From Porphyra umbilicalis (taxonomy: Eukaryota; Rhodophyta; Bangiophyceae; Bangiales; Bangiaceae), in assembly GCA_002049455.2 (NCBI GenBank), contig KV918806.1, forward strand, positions 186,001 to 250,000: DNA of 64,000 nt, in the 5' to 3' direction. The notes under the pieces were generated by a model. The model searched no databases. It was not told where the DNA came from and saw nothing but the letters and a program-made list of their open reading frames with translations. Shown here piece by piece: positions 11,513 through 23,030 of the stretch (positions are counted from its first letter, which is position 1; each line of letters opens with the position of its first letter). A program made the translations under genes and the position numbers.

Positions 11513-13118
11513 AGTAGAACTGGGCGGCGTGGGGTGCGGCACGGGTGGGGGGCGTGCGTGCGGTGTTTTCATGCTGCTGCGTCGCAAACTGATACTGGGG
11601 AGACGGAGGGGGCCGAGTCCCATACGGAGGACGGCGGTGGCAAGGTGTTGGAGTTCTGTGTGCAGAATTGAAGATGGTGCCTCATGGTGGATTGGTGGGG
11701 GAAGCTGCTTGTGCAATGCTAGCGAAACGTATGGGGTGCGCCATCTCATAGCGCTCGTTGTGTTCTTCATCAACTGCGTCACGTTCTCTTTGGCGCGGGT
11801 GACCGAGCCGCAACTACCAAAGGGTGCCATATACCAATGCACGCCTTGCTCGTCAAGCACTGTGCATGCGACAGAGCCTATTTGGTAGGAACTAAATTCG
11901 CATACACAATTAGTACAAAAAGAAACACATAATATGTGCATACATATTATGTTACTTATTGCAGGATGCCCACGATATGAACTCCGACATCGTCGACAAC
12001 AACCTTCCCCCCCCCCCCCCCCCGCCCCGTTCCTCACTCTTTCTTCATCCCACTGGGCGTCCCTTCGGGTTGCGAACGGCAGTGAAATGCCGCCGCGTGA
12101 GACGCGCGGCGACACTGTGACACGCCCGCGCCGCCACCGCCATCGCTGCCGCCGCCGCCGCAGCAGCAGCCTTCGCCGCAGCCGCCGCTGCCACCAGCTC
12201 TGGGACTCAGCTTCCCTCAGACCTTCGTTTTTACGCACGGTGCCCCCCACTGCAGCGTCACACGTTGCAGCCGCCGGCGCCGTCTTCGAGATGCGGCTAG
12301 CGCGGCGGCGCGCACATAGGTGCCAGCGGAGCCAGTCGCGCAACCGGTGTCGGGGCCCGGTCGACAACTGCCTGCTGTCGGCGTTTTCGCCTACGTGCAG
12401 TGGGGCACCGGGGCTCCCCGGCATTTTTTCGGCGATTCCCCGGCTTCCCCGGGCCGCCGACGTCAGCAGCGCTTCGCGCTTTGCCCTGCTGGCTGAGAAT
12501 TATCTGTGTTCCGATCTTCTCCGCGTGCCGCACACCCCGTTGGTCTGGAGGCCGGCGCTGCCGTTCACAGCGAGGCCGGCGAACCCGTCGTCCCGCACTC
12601 ACGCGGCTGGCCCAAAAATTCCTGCCCGGACGGAGGCTGTGCCGAACGGGCCAGGTCCTTTCTTCTCATCGTTGCCGCTGCTCCTGGGCCTCGAGGCAAG
12701 TCAGGAAATTGAATTCTGCACCTCCCTGTTCTAGGTGCACATTTACGTCCACAATTAAGCATCTGTAAAATAGCGTGGAATGATGTGCTAATGAGTTGAC
12801 AATATTCCAGTGGGTCAGGTCGACAATAATTTCCACCTGAAGACCCAAACGAAGGACATAGAAAGTCGAGTACAGTCGCGCTCTTTCGCTGCACGCTGCG
12901 TATATCCCCGAGAATGCGAGGTACATGAAGAAAGTACAGTGCTCCAGCGTGGGCAACTGGATTGCGGCGTCCGACTTGGATGTCGGACAATTTGCGGGAG
13001 CTCGTCTTCTCACAAGCTCATTCCCACCCAATGTACATGTCGTGTGTGGCAGAAAACGCTCTGTCATCAGCATTCGAGGTTAAAGAGGAATGCTCATGCT
13101 ACAACGTAGTCGTCTACT
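11513..13118. other. Gene-poor spacer
   Basis: Long minus-strand and plus-strand frames cross this stretch (for example 11174-12424 minus) but are arginine-rich shadows of GC-rich DNA and contain nothing recognisable. A C-run lies at about 12007-12022. A perfect inverted repeat lies at 11927-11952. Spacer between the 9.0-kb gene and the convergent 13.1-kb gene. Confidence 0.45.
11927..11952. repeat. Perfect 11-bp inverted repeat
   Basis: ACATAATATGT, loop GCAT, then the exact reverse complement. It is AT-rich in a GC-rich setting, about 400 bases past the stop of the 9.0-kb gene. It could be a 3'-end hairpin or a protein-binding site. I see no direct evidence for either. Confidence 0.7.
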
Positions 13119-14153
13119 CTACTGGCGCACGAAGGCGGAACAAAACATCTGCATCTCACTGTAGCCGAATGTCTGGCCACGCTGCAAGCGATCAGCGCGC
13201 TCCTGTCGAAGCCACACGCGCAAGTCATCCCACCCGCCCAACTTCTGGGCGGCATTCGCAAAGGCGCGACGCTTAGACACCATGGACGACGCCTTCCTGC
13301 CAAACGGGTGGAGCTTGGCCAACTCATCTCTTTTGCTCGAACCTTGCAGAAGCGTCTTTAGCGCGACATTCTTGGCGTCCCCAACCTCCCACGAATCACG
13401 AACCGCGTCGACTATCTCTTCGAAGCCTCGTGGCAGGCGAGCCAAGGAGATGGTCTTGGCATGCACCTTGATCGGCGCATGGGGCGGCTTCGCAATGACG
13501 GGACGCGCCTTTTGACAACGGAAGCACAGCGACGCCGTCTTGACACAAGCAGCAGCATCCGGGCGCACCTCAGTACCTAGCTGGGAAGCCTGGGCGTAAT
13601 GCGAATCAACCGCGGCCGATGATGCTCGAGGCTCTTCGTTCTTCGCCATCTTCAACACCATAGCCGATAGGTTGAACTGGGCTGCGAGACCGACCTTGGC
13701 TGCCCCGCGACGATGAGCATCCTTGATGTTGTCAAGGCGCCGTAGCATGGCAGCGCATAGACCCTTGGTCGCCCCAGACATTGGACTCAGAGCCCGACGA
13801 GCTATAAGGGCTGGGGGAAGTGCAAAGTGGTCGTCGATGTCGTCTGGAAGAGGCCGAGGGACAAAAACCCGGTTCAGCGGGTTCACCCGCGCGCTCAAGG
13901 GCATTTGCTTGGAGATCTCCACACTGCCAAAGAGGTCAAGGTCGTCGCGCCCGGCCCCAACAGCTGGCGGAGGCCGGATCGTCGAGCCATCGTGTCGGCT
14001 TGGCGGCAAGGTAGTCATTGAACGAAGGACGAGAGTCCTTTGGAGTGGCAACGTCAGGGGCGAGGAAGGCAAGGCAACTGATGAAGTTGGGCGAGACTGA
14101 AGCACTCCAAGCTCATCGAGGAATCCGGGCCATGTGGCCAAGCTGAGATACAT
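13119..14153 (-). CDS. Unrecognised 344-aa protein, divergent from the recombinase
   Basis: Single open frame with a true ATG at 14153 (MYLSLATWPGF). No family recognised. The N-terminal third is Pro/Ser-rich. The middle is helical and charged. A lone CxxC (LCFRCQKARP) sits near residue 210. The C-terminus is basic with alternating Arg/Lys (SSMVSKRRAFANAAQ, VWLRQERADRLQRG), as in small DNA-binding proteins. It is transcribed away from the tyrosine recombinase, with about 350 bases between start codons, so the two probably share a promoter region. A role as accessory or regulator of recombination is inferred from position only. Confidence 0.5.
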   Translation of the reverse strand: MYLSLATWPGFLDELGVLQSRPTSSVALPSSPLTLPLQRTLVLRSMTTLPPSRHDGSTIRPPPAVGAGRDDLDLFGSVEISKQMPLSARVNPLNRVFVPRPLPDDIDDHFALPPALIARRALSPMSGATKGLCAAMLRRLDNIKDAHRRGAAKVGLAAQFNLSAMVLKMAKNEEPRASSAAVDSHYAQASQLGTEVRPDAAACVKTASLCFRCQKARPVIAKPPHAPIKVHAKTISLARLPRGFEEIVDAVRDSWEVGDAKNVALKTLLQGSSKRDELAKLHPFGRKASSMVSKRRAFANAAQKLGGWDDLRVWLRQERADRLQRGQTFGYSEMQMFCSAFVRQ

Positions 14154-14501
14154 TTCAGCGGCGAATTCGGTACCACCTTGTGTTGGTTGACAGTCAGATG
14201 GTAGTCAGCTGTCACCGTTCGCTTCCCTAATAGTGCTCCAATGTTTGATATAAGGTTACAAAATAAGGTCCAACATGTCAAACTTCGTGAAAGTGACCAT
14301 TTGGACGGCCAGCGCCGAGTCAGGCTCGCGATGCGCCCTCGTCCGATGTTGGGTGGACCGCAAGTCTGAGCCCATACCGTTCCATGCTCTGCGGCTGACG
14401 TGCTTGATACGCCTTCGCCCCCCCCCAATTCAACCCTGTGTTCTTCTCCGCCGCCTCGACCCATCTCCCCCCCGCTTCCTCGTACATCTGCGGGCCTAGC
14501 C
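14154..14501. promoter_or_regulatory. Divergent intergenic region
   Basis: 348 bases between the ATG at 14153 (minus) and the Kozak-like GCCATGGCG at 14502 (plus). It holds an AT-richer patch near 14230-14290 (ATATAAGG-like) and C-runs near the recombinase start. A bidirectional promoter is inferred from the gene arrangement. No specific operator seen. Confidence 0.35.
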
Positions 14502-15959
14502 ATGGCGTCCTCCGCAACTCCTGGATCTGGCAGCGGGTCTGTTCCTACGCGCGTACCTGTAGGTGATTGTGCCCCGCGCCCGTCTCGCATCGCCGGGACC
14601 GCGGACGGCCGTGCCAGCGCGGCTCGCGCACGCGGCTTGATGGACGCCCTCCCGGCAGCGGCGGACTACAACGCAGTTGCGATCGCTAAGGAGACGAAGG
14701 AAGCAGGGCGCTCGGACAGCAGCAAGAAGGTGCACAAGGCAATGCGTGAAAGCTACTTGGCTTTTTGCGCCCACCTGAAGGTCGATCCATCCATCGTCGA
14801 TCAGACAACTGCGGCGCACGTTGCCAATTTTTACAAGTTTCGCACGAAGAACTATGAGCTGGGGCTATCTACGTCAAAGCACATCTCGGCACAGATGGGC
14901 ATCTACTTTGACGAGCTCGGCTACCACGGTCCGTGGACGACCGGTGAAATTGATGGAAAGATCTTCGTGAACGGCAACCCCAACGAGAGCAAGCAGGTGG
15001 CGGACAACAAGCGCACCCACAAGATCAGGTTGACCTCCCAGGGTCGCGTAGCTGTCCCGATGGACCCGCTCGAGTATGGCCACATGTGCTCGTACTACGA
15101 CCACTTCTTGGCGGACCACCGAGACGTGTCACCCAACCGCCTCTGCCAGTGGGCGGCGATCATGGTCGGGACGTTCAACTTGATGCGCTTCGATAAGGTC
15201 TGCGAGCTGAAGTACGTTGGTGAGAGCGTGCGGTAGATGGTGGGGGCCCGTCGAGTTGAAAAACACTGGGTGCCTAATGCAGGATCTGACATTTTGTCAA
15301 CTTGGCGGATGCTGTGTTGCGTGACCGCATGACTACTGTATCGATTTGTTCCTCTCGTTTCCACAAGGCGTGAGCGCGTTTCAATGACAGAGGACCTGTT
15401 CGGGCGGCTGTCTTTCCGCATCGACCTATTGGACAAGACAAAAACGTCGGCGAGCGGGCAACGACACTACTTGGAGGGGGCACAAGGTTTGACGGGCGAT
15501 CCGCGCATCGACCCCGTTCTTGCCCTCGGTATGTATCTTCTTGTCCGCGGTGACGATGACGGCTTCCTGTTTGTCCGGTACAAGGAGACCACTGCCGGAA
15601 CTTGGGAGCGTGATGTGCGACTTCCCTTGATGGACGCTAAGTTCCTGGACGAGCTGCGAGCGGCGTTTGACGAAGCGGGAGTCGACGCTTATCGCTTCCT
15701 CGGTACGCACTCGTTCAAGCGAGGTGGGGTGCAGCTGTACCGGCTTCTCGGCGTACCAGACGACGAGATCAAGTCCCGCGGGAACTGGTCAAGTTTCTCA
15801 GCGTACTCGGCTTATGTTCAAGCCAGCAATCGGTTGGAGAAGCGCTTCTGCAGCGCCTCTCCGCAAGCAGCGCTGGCTGACATTATTGTGCGTGGAGGTG
15901 AGGTGCCTGAGTGTGTCCTCGTGGAGGTGGGTTTAGATGCTAAGCCGGTGGAGAAGTAG
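14502..15959 (+). CDS. Crypton/phage-integrase-like tyrosine recombinase
   Basis: Predicted to cut and rejoin DNA through a 3'-phosphotyrosine link. Two exons: 14502-15232 and 15368-15959, with a 135-base GT-AG intron (CG/GTAGAT to CACAAG/G). The phases match and the spliced frame is 440 aa. The ATG at 14502 has a good context (GCCATGG); the frame is open upstream but lacks a better ATG. The N-terminal part is a SAM-like DNA-binding region (HKAMRESYLAFCAHL). Catalytic set: Arg229 (FNLMRFDKVCEL), His358-x-x-Arg361 (GTHSFKRGG), Trp384 (SRGNWSS) and Tyr393 (AYSAYVQA), nine residues after the Trp as is usual. The HSFKRGG motif resembles eukaryotic Crypton/DIRS-type recombinases. The frame looks intact. 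Together with the RecQ gene downstream it suggests an integrated mobile element. Confidence 0.88.
15233..15367 (+). other. Intron in the tyrosine recombinase gene
   Basis: 135 bases. Donor CG/GTAGATGG, acceptor TTTCCACAAG/GCG. Exon 1 ends after two bases of a codon and exon 2 restores the frame. Without splicing, the frame stops directly after the catalytic-Arg segment, and the HxxR/Tyr half would be separate. Confidence 0.75.
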
Positions 15960-16436
15960 TCCTTAAGAGCTGTTGTCAAGCGCTCCTGCTCTAGTGTTTT
16001 GTTCTCAAAGACTGCTAGGTCCGTCCGGTAGTGTCCTCCGGGCCGTCTGAAGCAGGAGCATGGCCCAAATGCCGCGAGAACGCACTTGAGGGACGGCTTG
16101 TGAGCGACGGCGCCAGTATTCTCGCTGAGTGCACAATAAGGTAGCCTAAGGTGCTTATTGTTATACAATATCAAACATGTTACTGTATTGCGTAATTCTT
16201 GTATCTTCTTCATCGACCTATGCAATAGGCTGTATTTGCTGTTTCTCATAATTGTGCTTCAATTGCTGGTCATTGAACACGGCTGATTGGCCAAGAGGCT
16301 GTCGGGAAGACCTGTTCAGGGGGTATGGACGCCAAACAGTTGGTCGCAAGCAAGGCACGTCGCGGCGGTCACGCTCAGCGGCTGCACCTCTGCCCCTGCA
16401 CGACGGCGGTACCGTGCTGCGTCTCCACAGCCGGCT
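15960..16436. other. Spacer between recombinase and helicase genes
   Basis: About 480 bases, AT-richer around 16140-16260 (for example TTGTTATACAATATC). It probably carries the recombinase 3' end and the helicase promoter. No gene seen. The helicase frame is open upstream of its first ATG, so part of this may be 5' coding. Confidence 0.4.
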
Positions 16437-18652
16437 ATGGATCGCGCCAGTGTTCCTCGTCGCGCTCGGCGCCTCCTTCGTGAGAGCTTCGACCACGATG
16501 AGTTCCGTGCAGGCCAGCTGGAGGCCATCATAGACATCGTGGACGCGGCTCAGCCGAATGCAGCTGTCATTTCGGTTATGGCCACTGGCGCTGGCAAGGT
16601 ATGTCACCTTCCTGTCTCTGATAATCTCTCATCGCTGTCCGGCAGATTGCTGATGAGACTTCAATGGGATGTAATACAGCAACTGACCTCCTCGTTTTCT
16701 TTGTCATTCAGCTGTTCTGTTTTTGCGTCGCTGTAGACTTGCGTGTTTGGGATCGCCTGTGCCCTGATGTACCAGAAAACTCGCGTCCCGTCCGTGCTTC
16801 TCACCCCCCTCACAGGACTTGGGCGTCAGCACGCCCGGCTGCTGAACCAAGCTGGTGTGTCGGCAAGGGCACTGTCAGGCTCCAGTTCTGCAGCAGACCG
16901 AGTCGAATTGCGTCAGCTTCTCCAGGATCGACAGCTACAGGCCCTCGTGGGGTCCCCGGAGGCGCTATGCCACAGCGCCTCTCTATTGCGGGCGTTGAAC
17001 GAGCGCCAGGGCGGCATCACGGCGTTTGATGAGGCACACCTCTGGGCTGATGCCGCTGATTGGCGTGCTACCCTCTCGTTGGCTGCGACCCGTCTACAAG
17101 GCCGCCGGCGGCTCGCCCTTACGGGCTCTCTTCGCACCGGAAAGGAGGCGCAGCTGGCGGACATCCTGGGGATGACTTCTCCCATCGTCGGACGCGGCAT
17201 ATTTGTGCGGACCAACCTCATTCTCCGCATCATGCCTCGTCCTCCTGCTTTTTGCCCGCCCTTTTTCAACCTGCGGGCGCAAATTGCCGCTGACGAGGAG
17301 TGGTGCTGGAGAGTCGCGTACGTTACTTGCTGGATCGTGGACGCTCGACGCAAGGACGGAAACGTCATCATCTACGCCCGCTCCCAGCAGATTGTCGAGC
17401 AGCTGGTCTCCGCGCTCAAGGAGTCGGTACAGCGCCGCGTTGCTCGAGTTGGCGGAGCGCTACCTTCGGTCTATGCGTACCATGCCGGCTACAATACGCG
17501 GGCCGCAGTAGAGCGGGCATTTGCTCAGTTACCCGGCGTTGTTGTCGTGTCCACTGTTGCTTTCGGCCTTGGCATTCACTGTGCCCATGTCCGAACCGTT
17601 GTTCACTTTGTAAGTGTCTTCACATTTGCTTCCTTGTTTTATCATCTTCTTTATTGTGCTACACGATTAGTAGATTGAGTCAGCTATTGTGGAGCGACGA
17701 CTGACAATTGCTGACGGTGACTTGCTGCGTGCCCACCGGACCGTCACATACTCATTCTTTCTGTGTCGTGCTTGATTGATTTGCACGACTCTCTAAGGAC
17801 GGCGCGCGATCACTCTCCGAGTACGTGCAGCAGATCGGGCGCGCCGGCCGGGACGGAGAAGAGGCGCTCTGTATCTCCTTCTTCAACGAGGCGGACAACT
17901 TACAGGTGAGACGTCTGATCGAAGGGTCAGTGATCCCAATGGATGCTGCATGGGACATCATCAATCGTGTCGTGGAGTCATCATCGCCTGGCGGACGGAC
18001 GTCCTTTCTCCGCCGCGCTGAGTTGAGCGAGTTCGACATTCATCCTCGTCAAACTGACGTGGTGCTCGCGCTGTTGTGTCGTGTTGGAGTAGCTCTCGCC
18101 GGGAAGCCCGCGCCGGACCGCTTTTGTGTTTCCCTTGGCACGACGTCTGGCGATGCTGGCGTCGTTCAAGGCCTTTCGGTGCCTGCTCGTGCTTTGTGGC
18201 TGCAGCATCTGTGCCCGCTCTTCGAAGAGCCGCGGACGCCGAGGCGCAAGGTATTCGGCGATGTTCGCGTCATTTGCAGGTCAGCTCCTTTCCTGGGACT
18301 CGATGCCGTTGGTCCTGTGGCCGTGCATGTCGCCTTGCAAAATCTGACATCTGCCGGACTGGTGGTAGTTGACAACACGGAGCGCTTCCCGTCCGTCATC
18401 CCGCTCACTCGAATGGGTGACTGCGACGTCGGCAGGGCTGCTACAAGAGCTGCGCGCATCTCTCGGGATGATGTCACGAACAAGTTGGCAACGTTGGACG
18501 CTGCAGACATGTTCTTCAATCGGGAAGGGTGCGTGCAGATGCGTCTTTGTGCGCTCTTTGGCAGCCCGGGGGAGCAAGGGCTTGCGCTCGACGACTTCCA
18601 GTGCTCTCATTGTTTGTCGGACGAGGCCTTGCTCCGTGGTCCTCGACCCTAG
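16437..18652 (+). CDS. RecQ-family DNA helicase
   Basis: ATP-dependent 3'-5' DNA helicase by homology. Three exons, 16437-16598, 16737-17609 and 17798-18652, all in phase across GT-AG introns; 629 aa from the ATG at 16437. Motif 0 is FRAGQ. Walker A, TGAGK-T, is completed exactly across the first splice. Walker B is FDEAH. Motif III is ALTGSL (canonical ALTATA). Motif IV is NVIIYARS, motif V is VVVSTVAFGLGIH, and motif VI is YVQQIGRAGRDG. A RecQ-C-terminal zinc-like pattern closes the protein (CVQMRLCALFG, then FQCSHCLSDEA). It lies about 0.5 kb downstream of the tyrosine recombinase on the same strand. RecQ helicases are known as cargo of some eukaryotic mobile and subtelomeric elements. It looks intact, so recent activity is plausible. 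Confidence 0.9.
16599..16736 (+). other. Intron 1 of the RecQ helicase
   Basis: Donor AAG/GTATGTC and acceptor GCTGTAG/ACTTGC, 138 bases. Splicing joins GGC AAG to ACT, giving the GKT of Walker A, which strongly supports it. Confidence 0.85.
17610..17797 (+). other. Intron 2 of the RecQ helicase
   Basis: Donor TTT/GTAAGTG and acceptor CTCTAAG/GAC, 188 bases. It joins motif V (RTVVHF) to the segment leading into motif VI (SLSEYVQQIGRAGRDG) in the same phase. Confidence 0.85.
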
Positions 18653-20370
18653 TTGACCTTCCGTTGAAGGTGCCACCACGATGGTAGATGAGGTCGATTT
18701 GTGTTCTGTCTTGGCAGCTTCTTGCTTCTTTGTTCTAGTCAGACTTGTTTTAGTGTAGCTTGCTAGTATGTTGCTGTCGTTCATTCTTGAATAGTGTGCG
18801 TCTTCAAGCACCTTTTGCGCGCGTGTTCTTCCGTCTGTTTGACATCGCGCGACTTATTACTCGTCACGGGCGGGTCTGTTTGTGAGGAAGCTTGCACAAG
18901 GAGCAGGCTCTCTGCATCCGTCGTGAATCGGATAGCTCCGTTCGGAATGTGGTACGATTGGTATATTATGCACCCAATCAAGAAATAGAGTGCACTCATG
19001 TCATGATTAGTGAAAAGTGGAGTTCATTTGCTAGCTCATTTACGTTGTCGCGCATTCTTGCACAAGTGACGTCAGAGAGGCTCGCTATCTGTTGAGTTGG
19101 ATATTCCATGTCGTGTCATGCACATGACGGAGCTGCTTGTCGATAGAGTGGTACCGTTCTTTCGTTTTCTTGCGACTCTCCTGCACAGTGTTCGAAATGG
19201 CGTGAGATGGCGTGAGAGACGTTCGTTGCGTCCACGGGAAGTACGCGCTGGGAACTGGGGACCGATTCATGTCGGTCTTTACCGGTCCACTGCAGGATGG
19301 GCTTCTCGCCTTTGCGTCTGGGAACTTGGGGTGCTGCACTGACGTGGCTGCTGCTTTGCGTAGAGCGTTGGAGATCCCTGGATAGTAATCATAGTTGATG
19401 CCCGAGCCCAACGGGGCGGGGGGGGGGAGGGATGGGAGCTATCACCTGTTTGCGGGGGTCGGCTCCCCTCGGTGACGGCATCACGCATGAATTGGCACCG
19501 CACAAGTCCGTAGCAGGGGAGCGTTGTGGCGGACTGAAGCGGAGAGGGACCATCTCAATGCGACCGCTGGCCAGAAATGACCAGCGTGGGCGGAGACTGT
19601 CGCGGACCGGGCGAGGGCTACAGTTGTACTGCCCGGCGATGCGCGGGGGCGAGACCAGACATCACTCTCTAGGCGGCGTCCTGCGCACGATTGGCTGCCA
19701 AGCGCGGGAAAAGAGACGCCACGTAGGGTTAGCACAGCGGCATGCCCGTGGAATAGACCTTGCCGCGAAGAGATAGTGTGACCGACTTCCCACGCCTGCC
19801 CTGCGCCCACGGGGACGAGGCGCTCATGCGGACTGGGGACGAATGCGCACTGCCGGCTGGGCGCGTCAGGGCCGGCGCCCGTGCGTTTTATTGTCCTTGC
19901 GTCCTGACTGACTATGACTTGGCTCTTGAGCGAACGGTCCGTGATTGCAAATCACAGGATGAGTTTGGCAGAACACGTTGGAACAAGCTCGTCTTAATTG
20001 CACTTCAAGTACGCTGCGCTAAATCCGATCGTTGAGCTTCACGCTTCATTCGATGTGGCTTAGTGCTGCGGTCGATGGATCCGAGCGTTTGATTAGGCGC
20101 GGTCGTCGTTCGTAGACACCCGATCATCTGTCAGCAACAGACCGATCGGCCAGATTGCTAGCGTGCAGGCACCCCCTTCAGGAAACGCGTTGCAAGCGCT
20201 GTAAAGCGATTTGAGTTTCCCGGACCCCTCTATCCCCACGTTATAAGAGACAGCTGATTCGGCTCAATATGAACAAAAAGTGGCCCACACGGACTGGAAT
20301 GGAAGACTCGCGACCCATATTCTTTTGTAAACGATTCTCTTATTCCCTGGACTTTAGTTCCCTGGACTTT
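18653..20370. other. Gene-poor spacer after the helicase
   Basis: No convincing coding potential on either strand. A short direct repeat of TTCCCTGGACTTTAG lies at 20343-20373, just before the first 704-bp repeat. If the 2.5-18.7 kb cluster is one mobile element, its right end should lie in or near this stretch, but I could not see a boundary. Confidence 0.4.
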
Positions 20371-21074
20371 AGTACAGGGTACTATACACACCCGCACGTT
20401 GAAGAATAAGTTGCCTTTTCCAGTGCACGTTGCGGGAGTACTTGACCAAAACCGTCCCGGGCGGGCCTTTTTGCGCCCTACGTTGTCCGGCGACGTCCCC
20501 CGTTTGTCTCTTGACTATGGAAAGAAGCGCATAGGTCCGCCCGACCATCGTACGAGTTTGCTCGAGGTGGCGACGTCTTCATCGTCCGTACGGTCCGCGG
20601 GAGCAGATCGTGGTTAAAAAGGTACGTGAGGGCAGGTGCGGTGTTTGCGGGGTCGTGAGGGTGGGTTGACGGGGGCGGATGTGGTCACGCTCGCGTAAGT
20701 TTTTGGGACTTGCCGAAAAGGTGGCTTCAGAGGCCTGAGAGAGCGGTTTCCTTTCGAATGTTCGAATGGGGGGTTGTGTGGTCGCGGATCGCGTGGCTGC
20801 TCGAGCGGTTGCGGCCGTTCCCGTTGCCCGTGGTCGACTGGTTCGGGGAGGTGGCGGCCCCCGACGGAGCATGGGCGTTGCAGGGTGTAGGGGCTGGAGG
20901 AAGAGCTGCGTGTTTTTTTGGGTACGTTGATCATGGGGAGCCGGTCGGGGTGGGAGGGTGCTCGGTGGTGGGGGGTGGGGGCGGTGTGGGACGGGAGGCG
21001 GCGGGGCTGGCGACGTGTTGAGCGCCGCGCCGGTGACGCCGCCACCCTCTGAGCGAGACGGCGACGGCGGGCGG
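20371..21074 (+). repeat. 704-bp direct repeat, copy 1
   Basis: Runs from AGTACAGGGTACTATAC to GCGACGGCGGGCGG. It is matched nearly base for base by 23031-23734, the same length by my count with scattered substitutions. Both copies contain a perfect-looking splice donor, AAAAAG/GTACGTGAG, about 260 bases in. The short open frame before it differs between copies mainly by amino-acid-changing substitutions, so it does not look like a protein under constraint. A promoter/first-exon duplication or ends of an unknown element are both possible. Confidence 0.75.
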
Positions 21075-23030
21075 TGGCGGCGGCCGCGGTGGCGGCGGCC
21101 GCGGTGGCGGCGGCCGCGGTGGCGTGGCACCCCTGCTGTTTCTCCCCTCACCCCCCCCCCCCCCCCCCCCGCCATCCACGGCTTCTTCCCCTACCCCCTC
21201 CCCCCTATAGCCCCCCCGTACTCCCCCCGCCCCATCCACTACCGCGGCGGCCTCGATGCGCGGTGGCGGCCACGCGCCTGCCCCCGCGCGTGGGCCGCGA
21301 CGCTCCCCACTGTGGCGCGCCGCCACGGACGGCGAACGCGCCCTCCCCCGCGCCGCCCCGTCCCGGTCGCCGCCCCGCCGCGGCCGCCCCGCGCCGCCCG
21401 CCATGAGCGGCGCCCCGCGCGCGCGTCGGCAGCGGCGGCGGCACCGCCGCCGCCGCCGCCCGTCGGACCGGCGGTGACCCCACCTGCGGCGTGCGTGGCG
21501 GGCGCGCGGCCGGCCGGCGGCGGTGTTTTCCCTTTTCCTTTTTTCGCCCGCCGTGGACCCCCGTCGTGCCGGACGACGCGCGACGCGCGCGCTCCCCCGC
21601 CCGCGTCCGCCCCGCCCCGTTGCGAGCTGTACGCGCGCCGGGCGGCGGGCATGGCGCTCCCTTGGTGACTGGTCGCGCCCTGCACCGCACTGGGCTTTGC
21701 GGCCGCGTCGATCGCCGCTGCAGCGTCGGTCGCCGGCGGCGCGCTGACGGGCGGCGGCGGCGGCGGCTGCGGCGGCGGCGGCGGCGGCGGCGGCGCGTCA
21801 ACGTCTGCCTCCTGCGCCGCGGTGGCCGCCGCGCGGCGGCGGGTGACCCCCCCCCCCCGGGCGGTTGCGGCCACCACCGTGGCCGCCACGCCCGCCGCCG
21901 CCCGCCTTGCGGCCGCCGCGCAGCGCCGGGTGCGGTCTGGGGCAGCGGGGGAGAGGCGCTGGCGGCAGCCGCTGCGCGCGCCCGTCGTCTTGCCGGCGGT
22001 AGCCGGCGGCAGCGGCGGCGGCGGCGGCACCGCGGGAGGCGGTGGCGGTGACAACGGCGGCGGGATGTCCGTCCCCCTTCCCAACTGCGCCCAGCCGCCA
22101 GCGGCGGCCGCAGGAGCGCCGTCCCGCGGCCGCCGGCGCGCGCACCGCGGCGGGCACCCAACCGGGACACGTGACGCCACAGGCAGTCGTCTCCCGCGTC
22201 TGCGCCCGCGCCCTCGACGGGCGTGCCGGTAGCTCGCAGGCCGCTGCCCCCGTCTGCGGAACCGTCACGCGCGTGCGGCTCGCCTCCGCGCCGCCGCCAC
22301 CCGCCCACCCGCGGCGGTCCGAAACGCCGCCCGTCGCCCTGTGGCCGCCGCCGCCCCCGCACGCCGCGCGACACCAGCGCCGCCGGGTGCACGCCGCCCC
22401 GCCGAGCGCCGTCGTCCATCGCGCCGGCGGGGGGGGCGGCGGCGGCCGGCGGTGCGGCCGGCCGCCGCCGCCGGGCAAGCGGCTGGGTGGCGGGGTCGGC
22501 GTGCGCCGACCGACAGCGGTGGCGTCGTGAGGGGCGACCGCTCGACGAGGCGGCGCCAGCCCTGCGCGGTGGGCGCGGGGAGCTCGACGCGCAGGCTGCC
22601 CGGTGTGGGCCGCACCCGCCTGCGCGGCGGGCGCGGGGGGCTCGACCGGCAGGCTGCCCGCGTCGGTAGCGCCCTCGGCCGACGGCGCCGTGACGCCCGG
22701 GCCGTGGGGGGCCGCGACGGCGGAGGGTTGGGGCGCGGCCGACGGCGCCGCGACCGCGGTCCACTGCGGTCGCCGCAGCTGTGGCCGGCTGCGGTGCGGG
22801 AGCCTCGTGTAAACCCGTGCGGCGCTGTGACCGGCCGTAGGGCGCGTCCGGTGGCACGCGTCGTGGGTGGGCAGAGGCAGGCGGCGCCGCGGGCGAGGGC
22901 GGGCAGGGCGGGGGGGGTTGACGGGCAAGTGGGTTGTGGTTGCGACGTGCGGTGAACGTATTTTTAATATCTTATTCAGTTTGGTCATTTTCAAGTTCCC
23001 AGGCCAGGGTGTTTTCGCGAACGCGCCATC
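21075..23030. other. GC-extreme DNA between the 704-bp repeats
   Basis: Open frames are long in nearly all six frames (for example 21205-22857 minus) but are Arg/Pro/Ala/Gly low complexity, as expected when stop codons are rare in GC-rich sequence. C-runs lie at about 21152-21170. No recognisable protein. Treated as non-coding. Confidence 0.5.

Noticed and set aside
11174-12424. 416-codon minus-strand open frame
   Set aside because: Antisense to the end of the 9.0-kb gene and then GC-rich spacer. No recognisable motif.
21205-22857. 550-codon minus-strand open frame
   Set aside because: Arg/Ala/Pro low complexity in DNA where nearly all six frames are open because stop codons are rare. No motif.
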